Assembly (NCBI GenBank): GCA_030710605.1
Contig: CP092875.1
Coordinates: forward strand, 67,080,469-67,144,468
Direction of reading: 5' to 3'
DNA from: Cordylochernes scorpioides
Taxonomy: Eukaryota; Arthropoda; Arachnida; Pseudoscorpiones; Chernetidae
Length of the DNA: 64,000 nucleotides
This document shows, piece after piece, positions 45,901-58,062 of this stretch; position 1 is the first letter of the stretch, and each line of letters starts with the position of its first letter. Under the pieces are notes generated by a model. That model was not told the DNA's origin. It worked only from the letters and a program-made list of their open reading frames with translations, and did not search any database. The position numbers and the translations under genes were made by a program.

Positions 45901-46429
45901 ACTCTATTTTCAAAATAGCAGTATATGTGTGGAAATTTCTTCAGCAAGGGAGACTTCCTCACCTTATGTAATATTGGTGTAAATAGGCTATCATATATTG
46001 CAGATTCTTGCGCCTCATTTCTTTAAAATTATTTACTTTACTTAGACTTTTTTAATAAAACTGATTCCAAGAAGATAGATTGAACATTTTACAAGTAAAA
46101 ACAAGATAAGAATAACCTATATCAACCTTAAACAAAAAAAAACTTCTATCTTCTTCAATTTAGCACCGATTTTCGTATGATCTTACACACATATACTGTA
46201 TGAACAAAATATTTGGTTAAACTTTAAATATATCAACAAAAATACTCTCCAGACACCAGAATGTGTTCACTGGGTGACCTCGAAGCCGCGAGATGATGCA
46301 GAGAAAACAGCTCATGGCCACAGCGTCACTCCAACTTGGCAGCTTTCCCCAGGTCTAAACTTAACCTCACTTAACTGTAAGCTTCCAATATTTTGATACA
46401 TTCCCTCTTCACTTTAAAACCTTTTTTTT

Positions 46430-46580
46430 TGCCTAAGCTTAGTACACGTGGTACAGGCCATGATAATCATGGTGGGTAGAAGTAGACGACTGCTTTTACT
46501 GTAAGTACACTACATGTCTACATATATGAAAAGCAGTTCGAGTTTGCACTTACAAATGTGCCAGACCCCCGTAAAACCCT
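46430..46580 (-). mobile_element. SINE body fragment
   Basis: Body of the 38761-39052 SINE (TAGTACACGTGGTACAGGCC to GTGCCAGACCCCCG) without the tRNA-like head. Confidence 0.65.
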
Positions 46581-46604
46581 CATGATATGTATTAAAAATA
46601 TACT

Positions 46605-46823
46605 GTACACTCAAGGATAAGACTTAAGAAAGTGTAAAGTATTCAATGTTGCCAGTCGTCTGTTTTTTTTTTTTTTTGAAGAAAGAGGCAATTTGTTTAC
46701 ACGTGGTTACTCGTGTGTATTCAATAAAGGTCACTGTGTATCAAATATATTTCAGTGTCATTATCTGAATCCCGATATATATACTGAAAGGCACAACTTC
46801 CTTTAGTTTTGTCCTTGAGTGTA
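46605..46823. mobile_element. TIR MITE, ACTCATGGACAAAACTTAAGG family
   Basis: Ends ACACTCAAGGATAAGACTTA and TAGTTTTGTCCTTGAGTGT; the interior has CAATAAAGGTCACTGTGTAT as in other copies. A poly-T run lies at 46661-46677. Confidence 0.7.
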
Positions 46824-47039
46824 TTTTAATGCCGGGAGAAAATTGCTCCCGAAATAGACCTATACATCATTCACCCTCTCTGCAGACTCGGGTCGGTGAC
46901 AAAGATACAACATCAGCTTCGGAAATTTCAGAACGTCCACCTGGAGAACATAGTTTGTTTATCGTTAGTCCAGGGCGGACTTTGTTTCATGAGATCTACA
47001 TATACGGCATATTTGATAATTCTTAGAGTTTGACAAACA

Positions 47040-48020
47040 GACAGAATATACAATAAGTAGACAATGAATAGACAAGAAGTAGAAAATGAATTCGAAGTAG
47101 ACAATGAATAGACACAAAAAGTAGACAATGGATATACAAGAAGTAGAAACAATGAATAGACAAGAAGTATACACACAAGAATTAGGCAATGAATAGACAC
47201 AAGAAGTATACAATGAATAGATAAGAGAGAGAAGTAGACAATGAATTAGACAAGAAGTATACACACAAGAATTAGGCAATGAATAGACACAAGAAGTATA
47301 CAATGAATAGATAAGAGAGAGAAGTAGACAATGAATAGACAAGAAGTAGAAAATGAATTCGAAGTAGACAATGAATAGACACAAAAAGTAGACAATGGAT
47401 ATACAAGAAGTAGAAACAATGAATAGACAAGAAGTATACACACAAGAATTAGGCAATGAATAGACACAAGAAGTATACAATGAATAGATAAGAGAGAGAA
47501 GTAAACAATGAATAGACAAGAAGTATACACACAAGAATTAGGCAATGAATAGACACAAGAAGTATACAATGAATAGATAAGAGAGAGAAGTAGACAATGA
47601 ATAGACAAAAAAGTAGACAATGGATATACAAGAAGTAGAAACAATGAATAGACAAGAAGTATACACACAAGAATTAGGTAATGAATAGACACAAGAAGTA
47701 TACAATGAATAGATAAGAGAGAGAAGTAGACAATGAATAGACATGAAGTAGATACAATGAATAGACAAGAAGTAGACACAATGAATAGACAAGAGAGAGA
47801 AGTAGGCAATAAATAGACACAAGAAGTATACAATGAATAGACAAGTAGTATACAAAGAAGTAGACAATGAATATACAAGAAGTATACACACAAGAATTAG
47901 GCAATGAATAGACACAAGAAGATACAATGAATAGACAAGAGAGAGAAGTAGACAATGAATAGACAAGTAGTAGACAAGATGAATAGATAAGAAGTAGAAA
48001 AGAAGAATATAGGAAGTATA
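47040..48020. repeat. Satellite of GAAGTAGACAATGAATAGACA motifs
   Basis: Nearly 1 kb built from a basic motif of about 21-22 bp with variants (GAAGTATACACACAAG, GATAAGAGAGAGAAG) that recur in a loose higher-order pattern. Because stops are rare on the minus strand, several overlapping frames of 70-215 codons are open; they are leucine/serine/tyrosine-rich repeats of the motif and not genes. Confidence 0.9.
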
Positions 48021-48447
48021 CGGTAAATTACAAAAAGTTGACAAGAAGTTCACGTGAGGCAGAGCAGGATATAGAGTACCATGTTTTATACTATAAAACG
48101 CAGTATGTGAAAAGAGTGTATTCAATATAAATTTTTCAAATCTTATTATTAACAAGAAAAAAATATTTCAGTGAATGTAGGATAGGAAACTCTCATATCT
48201 CCATATTCTACCGAAGTGTGTTGTATCAATAAAGAAAATATAGAGTTGACTTTATATTCATGGTTATATGTATAAACGAAAGCACTGAAGCTTATTACCA
48301 GTTTGACAGTTTTCATTTCACGCTTGACAAAATTGGATATTAAAATATTTAAATTCAAAATAAAATCGATATTGATTGTAACTAGAACTATTTTCCTTTA
48401 TAATAAATGTTTTCTATATGTTTTGCTTATTTTTATAAATATTACAT

Positions 48448-49199
48448 GGTTGTCTCAAAATTTCGTAAACACTTGCAAAAAAAATTGAGAAATACCAATA
48501 TTATTCGCCGTTATGTATAATGTCTTTGTATTATGTATACATTAATTGTATTATGTATTTTTATGTGTGGTGTATTTAGGTTTATTAAAAAGTAGAAATA
48601 GATATTTTAGTCCTTATTTATTTAAATGTATTTTATTATATTACACCAGAGTAGATGCAAAATCCAAAATTAGCCCAGTACTAGCCAAAATTACAACAAC
48701 AGAATGATTATGATAAGTTTACAACAACAACAACAAAAGCCTTTATTGAGGACCTCTCGTCCTATAAAGGATTCGCCAGTTTACAGAGTAATTGAAGAGA
48801 AGAGAACTAAGAATACAGAGAGAAACCTATATGTAGTAGGTATAGTATAGTATTTTCTACACTGTGACTATATACAACAGCAGCAACAAGCCTTTTACTG
48901 GAATCAAAGTCCCATACAGGATTCGTCATTCTAATCCTGACAAATATTATTTACATATAATTATTTACATCAATTAGATTATGTATATAGCTTCCCCTTC
49001 TCTTCAGCTGTCTTCCAAAATTTGAACAACGCAAACGCTCTAGCTCTGTTTCTCACCACCTCATATTACGATATATACAATATATCACAGAATCAGTGGA
49101 TTTAAAATTATAAGAATATAAATATACGACATTATATATTCGCCGTAATAATATTATTCGCCAATTAATAAGAAAAACACGAACTTTTGGGACAGCCTT
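48448..49199. mobile_element. Mariner-type MITE with a LINE-tail insertion
   Basis: Left end GGTTGTCTCAAAATTTCG and right end CGAACTTTTGGGACAGCC are inverted repeats of mariner type. Subterminal TTATTCGCCGTTATGTATAA also pairs with the right side. A minus-strand LINE tail (48722-49006) interrupts the middle. Sister element: 56288-56740. Confidence 0.7.
48722..49006 (-). pseudogene. LINE 3' tail, dimeric
   Basis: On the minus strand it has two similar blocks, each with TTGTTG-type repeats after AAAGGC (AATAAAGGCTTTTGTTG and AAAAGGCTTGTTGCTG). The same 285-bp dimer, inverted, is inserted at 53759-54043. Confidence 0.65.
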
Positions 49200-49374
49200 A
49201 TATACATGTATAGCCAAAGTTCATTATGACTGAAAATATATAACTGATTATATAAATATATAAAATAAATCGCCAAAAATACACATTTTATTTTGAAGAA
49301 TCCCACCTTATTTTAATAAAAGATCAGGGAAATAACAAGAGAAATATGCTGAACTGTGTTCGTGTGCAATATTT

Positions 49375-49610
49375 TAAGTGCAGCATATAAAAGCAGAATG
49401 ATCCAATACAGTATTAGAGCTCCAAAGAAGCGGTCTGGTGGATTAAATTTGGCGAAACCGCTGGGAGAGTTTACCACTGATTAGCTAAGCTCTCCCAATA
49501 TTTTTTCATCGCAGTAAGGACAGTAGAAGTTTGATTTATTTGTGAGAAGAAACATTCGCGTCTTAATGTTTTCATTTGTTATATATAGATGGCGCGTTAT
49601 TGCTCTGTAT
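49375..49610. repeat. FB-D fold-back, single arm
   Basis: Contains AAGAAGCGGTCTGGTGG, GGCGAAACCGCTGGGAG and GCAGTAAGGACAGTAGAAG, ending ATAGATGGCGCGTTATTGC. Confidence 0.6.
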
Positions 49611-49857
49611 TATTTTAAATTTTGTTGTTTCTATTATTGTTAACACTTAATATATAACATAAAAATGATATACTAGTATAGTAGTTAATAAATATTTAAA
49701 ACATAATAAACTATTTCACATAATTATTATTTTAAATGTAAAATAATAATCTGTGATCTCTTGATAACTCTATCATTATAATAAGCATAGAAGGTTCTAA
49801 ATAAAAATTATCTGCGCTCCAGGAACCTGGGTTATAAATATATAGAACAATGTTTGA

Positions 49858-50052
49858 CAAATTTACCGCAAATGTTTCTTTTGAACGAAAAATCGAAATT
49901 TATTTTAAGGATAAATAACTTTTATTTCTATCATTGGGGATGAAGTATGAAAGGATGAATTGTGAAGAGCAATGATAAACGGAAAAATAAAGTGTCCAGG
50001 GATGGAAAACGAACCTACAGTGTTCCGCTTTCCGGGAAGATACCAGTATACA
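49858..50052. mobile_element. FB-A fold-back, left half with tRNA-like core
   Basis: Arm (CGCAAATGTTTCTTTTGAAC) runs into the core GTGTCCAGGGATGG with remnants of the tRNA-like sequence (CCGCTTTCCGGGAAGATACC). It breaks off just before the 50062-50238 MITE; no right half follows. Confidence 0.6.
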
Positions 50053-50061
50053 GTGTATATA

Positions 50062-50238
50062 CAGTAGAACCTCCCTGTAAAGGACACCACCTAATTGCAG
50101 AGCCAAAGTATCCTTTAGTGAGAGGGGTCCTCTTACCGAAGAGTTACCAAATAGTAAAATGGTAATTTTGCAAATAAAAACTGTCCTTTGTAGAGAGGTG
50201 ACCTCTAGTGCGAGTGTCCTCTCATGGAGATTCTACTT
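50062..50238. mobile_element. 177-bp pogo-like MITE
   Basis: Ends CAGTAGAACCTCC / GGAGATTCTACTT, flanked by TA on both sides (50060-50061, 50239-50240). The interior repeats GTCCT-containing blocks. Same length as 11793-11969 but different sequence beyond the termini. Confidence 0.7.
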
Positions 50239-51461
50239 TATATCTCTAAATAAAATTAAATTGGAAACTGCAATATATTTTTTATCAGTTTTTAAGGCTC
50301 GATTTATTTATTCAAATAAATACTTCATTTGTGATTCCAGGTGATTTTCCAGATAATAAATTGTTAGTAGGTTTAAATAAAAAAGCTAAAATTTATTTGT
50401 TCTCTTTAAATAAAAAGAATTTAATTTAGAGACGTAATTTTAAACATCTATAAAATAAAGAATTTCCAAAATAAATATTCTGTAGATGAAATAATAAATT
50501 TTCTATTATAATATTTTATAATGGAATCATAAATTTAAACTCATATAAATCAGTTCTAAATTGTACTATACAACGTAATAAAAATATTATTTTTATCTTC
50601 AATTTTATCTTTCATATATAAATCCCTGAACACTACATGTTTTTGTGGGTTAAATTATTCAAATTTATTTTAAAGAACTTATTAATTCGCAACTAATAGA
50701 TAATTTACAAAGTTTCACACATAAAAAAAAACATTTTAATGGGAAATTAATATTCACAAGCGTGTAATAATTATTTCTCAATTTATTATTAGATACGAAG
50801 CGAATAAAAAAACTTTTAAAATCTATTAGATGAGATATTTTTCAAATAATTTTTCTTAAAAGCCTATTAATAAATCATAAATATTTTAATAGAAAGTTTG
50901 CCAAACAAATATTCTCTTACAAATGGATTATTTGAGTCAAAAGGCGATCCATCAATTAAGATTATATAAATTGTAGGGCAATAAATTGATAAAGATGGAG
51001 CAATCTCTCGAAATATTTTGAGATTTTTTTTTTCTTTACAGATCCAGGTACACACACGCCCTTTTATATAAGGAGATTATTTAATATTTTAATATTTAAG
51101 AATTATAGGTTTTGCACTTTTAAACAACCTTTTACACTTTAATGACAATTTTTTTATTTTAAGTGATATTATCGATTTTATATATATTTATAAATATAAA
51201 GAATGTACACTTAAAAGTGACAACCTTTAAAACTTTAATTATCACCTTTTAAACTTTAATAACCACCCCTTTTATGTACTTTAATAACAATTTAACATTT
51301 CAATTGATTTGTTATTGACTTAAATATATTTCTGTGTCATTCTGAATTTTGTCTTTTATCTATGTGACATTTGGTGGAGATTCTGGGTAGATTAGGGAAG
51401 ACAAACTGAAGATCGCCGAAAATACCTTGAGGCCATGGGTGTTGTGATCTACATTTTCAGA
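50239..51461. other. No recognised feature
   Basis: AT-rich, with degenerate TTTAAACTTTAATAAC-type repeats at 51110-51300. Short frames only. Confidence 0.3.
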
Positions 51462-53395
51462 CTCTGGCTCCAGGATTCCATCAAGACTTTCTTCCAAGAT
51501 AACAACCTCCCTATATAGACGATAAGACGACAAAGCCGATCTTCATGCCGCAAGGGAAAGGACGCAGAGATACTAGGGAAGAATTCCAAGACTCCGAAGG
51601 AATCCTTGGCAGAAGCACGTCATACCCATATCAGTAACTACAATAATTTCAAGCTGTGGGTCTCAGCTCACATAGGGGAAGGAGTTATGTAGAAAATTAT
51701 TCATTATTTTATTATTTTTTAGATTATTAATCTTGATATTTTTATATTTTTCTACTCAGTAAATTATCTTCATTTTCTCTCTGGTATTTTATAATTGTTG
51801 AGTTGTTCTTGAACTAAATAAATGGCTGTGTTATCCTGAATTTTCAGGAGAATTTTGTTTTCCTGAAGTTTATTTTCCCAATTTTCTACGTTACAGTATG
51901 ATATTAAAACTACATACACAAATATTTGTATTAAAGCAGTATAGGATTTGAAATAATCGCTTCTAGTATATTCAAAAATAGAAGAATGGCTCTTTGCGCC
52001 TTACAATGGATTTCACCTCAAGACAGAAGGGTAGGGTCTTGGACTTCCCAATTTATTCTATTTTTACATCCTATTTTATTTCGACTTAGAGCGCTATGTC
52101 CCCCTAGGGATACTTGCACTACATAGGTAAACTAAACGAAATAAAAAGATATTTGAAATATGTACAAGAATTAGTATGCAATATTACATATAATTACAGC
52201 CTATGTTTGAAAGTATAAAACAAGGTACATACTATTTCTTTCTCTCTCTCACCTATGCTTCTTGTTTACTGGTATTGGCAATTTTTATAAATCTCTTGTA
52301 TACTTCTTTTTCTTGAATGTCTATATCTACTTCTGGTCGAATTATCATCTATTTACTGTCCAAGTATTAACTTGGAAAGAGCATATCTTCCTCTCTAAAT
52401 TGGAATTTTAAAAAGGCTCGTTGGACCTTGATAATAGGTGCCATCTTACATTCAGTGACTTTAAATATCAGCCTTTTTAAAATTTGAAGAAAAGAATCAA
52501 ATTAAAGTTATAAAATTATCATGAATTATTTGTGCTTGTGTGTCTGTGTGTGCGCGTGTATACGGGTTTCTGGCTGTTGTCCCACGTCAGCGTGTACCTC
52601 AACGACCAAAATTTGAGTCCAAGAGGTTGCTCGATAAATCAAGAAATGAGCGTTTAAAGCCAAATTTTCGTAAGTATGCTGAACATGTGAAGAAATCAAG
52701 GCTCTTGGGATTTATAGAAAGTTGCCGTGATGCAATAGTTAGCGCTTCAATTAGGGATTAGAAGATTACAGCTTCGGCCTGATCGCCTTGTAAATAGCAG
52801 TAGAGAGCTATCTCATAGCACGTTTTCCTCCAAATATTTCGTGAAGCAATTCCGTGATATGAAGACATATGGCATTGTCTAGCCATCTCAACAGTATGTC
52901 CCATGCTTTGTATTTATACTTAGCTTACCATCTGTATATAAAATTGATACTATTTTTTTGCGTCTTTTTTTCTTTTTTTTTTAATAAAACATCTTCCTAT
53001 TATCCTTACTGCAATGGAAATATATTGAAAGAGCTTTGTTCATCAGTGGTGAACCTTTCCAGCGGTTTTGCCGGTTTAATCAAACTGACCGTTCACATTG
53101 TACATTGTATTTGTGTTGTATGTGCTTTGTAGATGAATTCTTATTGTATATTTGAAGGGTTTTAAACGCTGAGAGAAGAATAACAAAATATTAACAAAAC
53201 TCAGAATGAAATATTATGAAATATAATTAGGTTTTAAAAATATTTTTGCTTATATTCAATGATGAGAAAAATTTTGATATCCAATATATGCCTTTTTAAA
53301 TAAAGATTTATTTATGGATTGCTCTATTTTCAAAAAGATATCAATATATTTCGAAGGATTGCACGATCTTTTTCAGTTTAGTAAGTAATAAATTG
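51462..53395. repeat. Duplicated 1.93-kb segment, copy 1
   Basis: Aligns end to end with 53496-55725, at high identity by eye. It stops at the N gap. Contents: a decayed balanced-composition block (51462-51680), a LINE-type 3' tail on the minus strand (about 52060-52400, complement of GCGCTATGTCCCCCTAGGG), an ORF (52540-52761), an FB-D arm (52960-53130) and a Penelope-like tail (53283-53340). Confidence 0.85.
52540..52761 (+). pseudogene. Coding-like fragment shared with FB-B
   Basis: 73 codons ending KKSRLLGFIESCRDAIVSAS plus three residues. The middle, LLDKSRNERLKPNFRKYAEH, resembles the FB-B interior frame at 26530-26581, and its DNA is repeated at 54858-55088. Protein-level similarity across copies implies a coding ancestor. 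I do not recognise the family. Confidence 0.4.
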
Positions 53396-53495
53396 NNNNN
53401 NNNNNNNNNNNNNNNNNNNNNNNNNNNNNNNNNNNNNNNNNNNNNNNNNNNNNNNNNNNNNNNNNNNNNNNNNNNNNNNNNNNNNNNNNNNNNNN
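53396..53495. other. Assembly gap, 100 N
   Basis: Exactly 100 N, the conventional filler for a gap of unknown size. It lies exactly at the boundary between the two copies of the 1.93-kb segment. Frames across it are meaningless. Confidence 1.
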
Positions 53496-53758
53496 GAGAC
53501 TGGCTCCAGGATTCCTCCAAGACTTTCTTCCAAGATAACAACCTCCTTATAAAGATTATAAGACGACAAACCGCTCTTCAATCCGCAAGAGAAAGGACGC
53601 AGAGATAATAGGGAAGAATTCCAAGACTCCGAAGAAATCCTTGGTAGAAGCACGTCATATCCACATCAGTAACAACAATAATTGCAAGCTGTAGGTCACA
53701 GCTCATATAGGGGAAGGAGCTATGTAGAATATTATTTATTATTGTATTTGTAGATTAT

Positions 53759-54045
53759 GGCTGAAGAGAAGAGGAAGCTATACACATAATCTAATTGATG
53801 TAAATAATTATATGTAAATAATCTTTGTCAGGACTAGAATGTCGAATCCTGTATGGGACTTTGGTTCCAGTAAAAGGCTTGTTGCTGCTGTTGCATATAG
53901 TTACAGTGTAGAAAATGCTATACTATACCTACTACATATAGATTTCTCTCTGTATTCTTAGTTATCTTCTCTTCAATTACTCTGTAAATTGGCGAATCCT
54001 CTATAGGACGAGAGGTCCTCAATAAAGGCTTTTGTTGTTGTTGTT
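53759..54045 (+). mobile_element. LINE-tail insertion with 15-bp target duplication
   Basis: Flanked by GTATTTGTAGATTAT at 53744-53758 and 54046-54060; copy 1 has the uninterrupted site near 51725. It ends in TTGTTGTTGTTG. Same dimeric tail as 48722-49006. Only the 3' UTR was copied. Confidence 0.9.
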
Positions 54046-54857
54046 GTATTTGTAGATTATTAATTTTGATATTTTTATTTTTTTCTACTCTGTAAACTTC
54101 CTTCATTTTCTCTCTGGTATTTTATAAATGTTGAGTTGTTCTTGAACTAAATAAATGGCTGTGTTATCCTGAATTTTCAGGAGAGGTTTGTTTTTCTGAA
54201 GTTTATTTTCCCAATTTTCTACGTTACAGTATGATATTAAAACTACATATACAAATATTTGTATTAAAGCAGTATAGGATTTGAAATAATCGTTTCTAGT
54301 ATATTCAAAAATAGAAGAATGGCTCTTTGCGCCTTACACTGGATTTCACCTCAAGACAGAAGGGTAGAGTCTTGGACTTCCCAATTTCTTCTATTTACAT
54401 CCTATTTTTATTTTATTTCGACTTAGAGCGCTATGTCCCCCTAGGGGCACTTGTACTACATAGGTAAACTAAACGAAATAAAAAGATATTTGAAATATGT
54501 ACAAGTATTAGCATGCAATATTACATATAATTACAGCCTAAGTTTGAAAGTATAAAACAAGGTACATACAATTTCTTTCTCTGTCTCACCTATGCTTCTT
54601 GTTTACTGGTATTGGAAATTTTTATAAATCTCTTGTATACTTCTTTTTCTTGAATGTCTATATCTACTTCTGGTCGAATTATCATCTATTTACTGTCCAA
54701 GTATTAACTTGGAAAGAGCATATCTTCCTCTCTAAATTGGAATTTTAAAAAGGCTCGTTGGACCTTGATAATAGGTGCCATCTTACATTCAGTGACTTCA
54801 AATATCAGCCTCTTTAAAATTTGAAGAAAATAATCAAATTAAAGTTATAAAATTATC

Positions 54858-55088
54858 ATGAATTATTTGTACTTGTGTGTCTGTGTGTGCGCGTGTATAC
54901 GGGTTGTCCCACGTCAGCGTGTACCTCAACGACCAAAATCTGAGTCCAAGAGGTTGCTCGATAAATCAAGAAATGAGTGTTTAAAGCCAAATTTTCGTAA
55001 GTATGATGAACATGTGAAGAAATCAAGGCTCTTGGGAGTTATAGAAAGTTGCCGTGATGCAATAGTTAGCGCTTCAATTAGGGATTAG
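54858..55088 (+). pseudogene. Coding-like fragment, copy 2
   Basis: 76 codons, near-identical to 52540-52761 in its last 60 residues, with an in-frame 15-bp deletion near the start and substitutions such as AEHV to DEHV. Confidence 0.4.
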
Positions 55089-55725
55089 AAGATTACAGCT
55101 TCGGCCTGATCGCCTTGTAAATAGCAGTAGAGAGCTATCTCATAGCACGTTTTCCTCAAAATATTTCGTGAAACAATTCCGTGATATGAAGACATATGGC
55201 ATTGTCTAGCCATCTCAACAGTATGTCCCATGCCTTGTATTTATACTTAGCTTATCATCTGTATATAAAATTGATACTATTTTTGCGTCTTTTTTTCTTT
55301 TTTTAAAATAAAACATCTTCCTATTATCCTTACTGCACACAATGGAAATATATTGAAATAGCTTGGTTCATCTGTGGTGAACCTTTCCAGCGGTTTCGCC
55401 GGTTTAATCAAACTGACCATTCACATTGTACATTGTATTTGTGTTGTGTGTGCTTTGTAGATGAATTCTTATTGTATATTTGAAGGGTTTTAAACGCTGA
55501 GAGAAGAATAACAAAATATTAACAAAACTCAGAATGAAATATTATGAAATAGAATTAGGTTTAAAAAATATTTTTGCTTATATTCAATGGTGAGAAAAAT
55601 TTTGATATCCAATATATGCCTTTTTAATTAAAGATTTATTTATGGATTGCTCTATTTTCAAAAAGATATCAATATATTTCGAAGGATTGCACGATCTTTT
55701 TCAGTTTAGTAAGTAATAAATTGAG

Positions 55726-56287
55726 AAAGAACAACAAACTTCTAAAACTTTTTTATTTTCAGCTCTTAATGCAAACATTAAAGTTTCAGGACCTTTCCTC
55801 TATTTTCCATCGATTTAATGGCTCTTCATTTAAGTCACAAATTAACAATAATTGAATATAATTATCTTTATTGAAAAGGTAATTATATATAATGAAGCCA
55901 GAATATTTAGAAATATTTAACTATATTTATATATTTAAGTAAAAAAAGAGATATTTACAAACAAGCGCTCTACTTCAGTTAATCATTAACGCTATGTAAT
56001 TAGCTCTAATGATAAATAGGAAAGAATTAAATAGCAAGAGAGTCCATCTATTGATTTTTTCTAGAAGGACATTAAAAGTCGGATCTAATTCTCAGGAAAC
56101 TCCGAGACGGAACCGAAAAGTTAATTATCTTGTGGGGGAGAATTTCGACCAAGTTCTTAGGTTGCGTTTGATCTCAAATTCCTTTGACCACCTAATTCTG
56201 AAAAGTGGCACCTTCAGACCTAAAATAAGAGAGAATGAAATCAAAAATTATATTGTTTCTTAAATGTATTTGTGCAGTTAAGTACAA
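55726..56287. other. No recognised feature
   Basis: AT-rich. An 84-codon frame at 56009-56263 has mixed composition but no motif I recognise. Confidence 0.3.
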
Positions 56288-56740
56288 AGTTGCCCTAAAA
56301 GTTCGTAAACACTTGTAAAAAAAATTGAAATACCAATATTATTTGCCGTTATGTATAATTTCTTTGTATTATGTATAAAGTAAATGTATTATTTATTAAT
56401 ATGTTTTCGCCGTAATAATATTGCCACGGGGAAAATTAGGGAAGACCAACTTCGGGATGAGACAACAATTTATTTCAGGCAAGAACAAACTATGAGTGAT
56501 AAACAAAAGATAAGCAAAAGTGGTACAGAGTATCAAAATATAAACATAAAAAATAATACTCTTCTAATAAAATAATAAATACTTTGTTACAATATTAATC
56601 ACCGTGATGTATAATGTCTTTTTTATTATGTATAAAGTAAATATATTATGTATTATTATGTATTCGCCTTAATAACATTATTCACCAAGTAATAAGAAGG
56701 GCAACATTTAAAGAAAAACCCGAACTTTTGGGACACCCTT
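56288..56740. mobile_element. Mariner-type MITE with internal insert
   Basis: Ends AGTTGCCCTAAAAGTTCG and CGAACTTTTGGGACACCCTT. Subterminal TTGCCGTTATGTATAA pairs with sequence near 56600. The centre (56425-56560) is not palindromic and is absent from 48448-49199, so it is probably an insert. Confidence 0.7.
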
Positions 56741-56874
56741 ATATGTGTATTATAAGCAAGAACCATTTATTTTACTAAGCAAAATTGTTGGCCTGCCTTA
56801 AACAAGTTCGTCTAAGGATCTGTGTTTCTAAGTCACATTTCCAACATTGAGTATAGGTTGATATTTAATAAAAT

Positions 56875-57095
56875 ACAATCAATGGCAAAAACTTAAGGAA
56901 GTAGGAAATTTTTGATATCACCGGTTATCTTTTTCTTTTTTAAGGAGACGGAGGTAATTTTGTTCGCACACACTTGGTTATCTCGTGTGTCACCAATAAA
57001 GGTTACTATGTATCAAATATCTTTCAGAATTATTGTCTGAAACCCAATATACATGCTAAAAGGTATAACTTCCTTATGTTTTGTCCATGAGTTTA
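56875..57095. mobile_element. TIR MITE, ACTCATGGACAAAACTTAAGG family
   Basis: Left end GGCAAAAACTTAAGGAAGTA, right end CCTTATGTTTTGTCCATGAG. The interior with CACACTTGGTTATCTCGTGT matches 58435-58585. Confidence 0.7.
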
Positions 57096-57159
57096 TATGT
57101 ATTTATAAAATGTGTAAACGTGTAGAAGGGAATAAGAAAGGAATCAAGGTCATATATAA

Positions 57160-57310
57160 TATGCAAAAAGGATACTTCCTGATTGTGCAACTGAATGTTG
57201 CTGGTGACCCATTGCCATTTATTTGTTCTTTTAATATTTATCATAATTGGCTCTATTAACATTTTCTAGAAATATTCAGAAACACCAGTTAAGTACGCGT
57301 TTCGTGCTAG
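57160..57310. repeat. FB-C-like fragment
   Basis: AAAAGGATACTTCCTGATTG and CAACTGAATGTTGCTGGTGA resemble an FB-C arm; GTACGCGTTTCGTGC lies at the right end. Confidence 0.45.
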
Positions 57311-57409
57311 TTGATATATTTGATAGATGACATAAATAAATCAGTAACATTCATTTTCACGATTGGGGAGATGTCCTTCCCTTATATTTACTATATACCT
57401 GTCTCTATA

Positions 57410-57912
57410 TGGCAGACATCAATCCAGAAGAGGACATCCATACGAACAAGACACCTCAGTTGGCCGGGACCCCCTGACTTGCCGGCTTGGATTTTCGGGT
57501 CTGGCCTCTAAGATGACGACCAGGCCATCCTGGCGTCGGCCAAATCCATCATCTACCGGTACTTCGTACAGGTTGGGCTGACCGGAGGAGCAGAGGACCC
57601 GCTCATCGCCTGGGAAAGGAGGCTCACTCGCCGGGGCACATCCCCCGCATTATAATATATTTTTTAGTTTTATTTCCATTTTTAACATGAATCATGAAAA
57701 TTTCTCTTATAGAATTGTAAATAGTTATAAAACGAAGAGAAAATTTTGCATATTAATAAAAAAAAATTTCTCTTCGTTTTATAACTATTTACATTTCCAT
57801 TTTTAATGTAAATTATTGACAAGTAGTCAATAAAATTTGTTTCAATTGTCAATTGGCCGGTATTATGATCAGGGTGCATGGACCGATCTGATCTGCTCCA
57901 TGGACAAGACAC
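57410..57912 (+). pseudogene. LINE ORF2 C-terminus split by an insertion
   Basis: The first part (MADINPEEDIHTNKTPQLAG, ending 57467) and second part (LAGIMIRVHGPI and stop, from 57853) are the two halves of the ending seen intact at 4600-4693. The 385 bp between them are flanked by TTGGCCGG on both sides. Confidence 0.75.
57468..57852 (+). mobile_element. 385-bp insertion with coding remnant
   Basis: Flanked by TTGGCCGG at 57460-57467 and 57853-57860. The 5' part is GC-rich and codes, with one stop after FGSGL, for DDDQAILASAKSIIYRYFV and PLIAWERRLTRRGTSPAL before a stop. The 3' part is AT-rich and holds a hairpin (57716-57794, AACGAAGAGAAA arms) and a CAATAAAATTTG end. Probably a truncated retroelement; the family is unknown to me. 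Confidence 0.6.
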
Positions 57913-57959
57913 CACCATTATATACATGTATGTTATTGTATGCCAGGTATATATAGGTT

Positions 57960-58062
57960 TATACGAAATGTAATGCCTTGACAAAGGTTGGGGTTCAGCC
58001 AACTTAAATATTGGTAAAATAAATCTTTTTATTCAATCCAATATATGCCTTTTTATTATTTA
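57960..58062 (+). repeat. Penelope-like terminal repeat
   Basis: AATGCCTTGACAAAGG, GGGGTTCAGCC and AATATTGG, with tail TTTATTCAATCCAATATATG. It follows the LINE end by about 50 bp. Confidence 0.5.

Larger units (their letters stand above)
53496..55725. repeat. Duplicated segment, copy 2, with extra LINE tail
   Basis: Same content and order as copy 1 plus a 287-bp insertion at 53759-54045. Differences are scattered substitutions and short indels. Unique sequence resumes after 55725. Confidence 0.85.

Noticed and set aside
46965..48155. Overlapping minus-strand frames up to 215 codons
   Set aside because: Low-complexity satellite; several phases are open at once and the amino-acid pattern only mirrors the repeat.
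53341..53653. Frames spanning the N run
   Set aside because: They consist largely of undefined residues.
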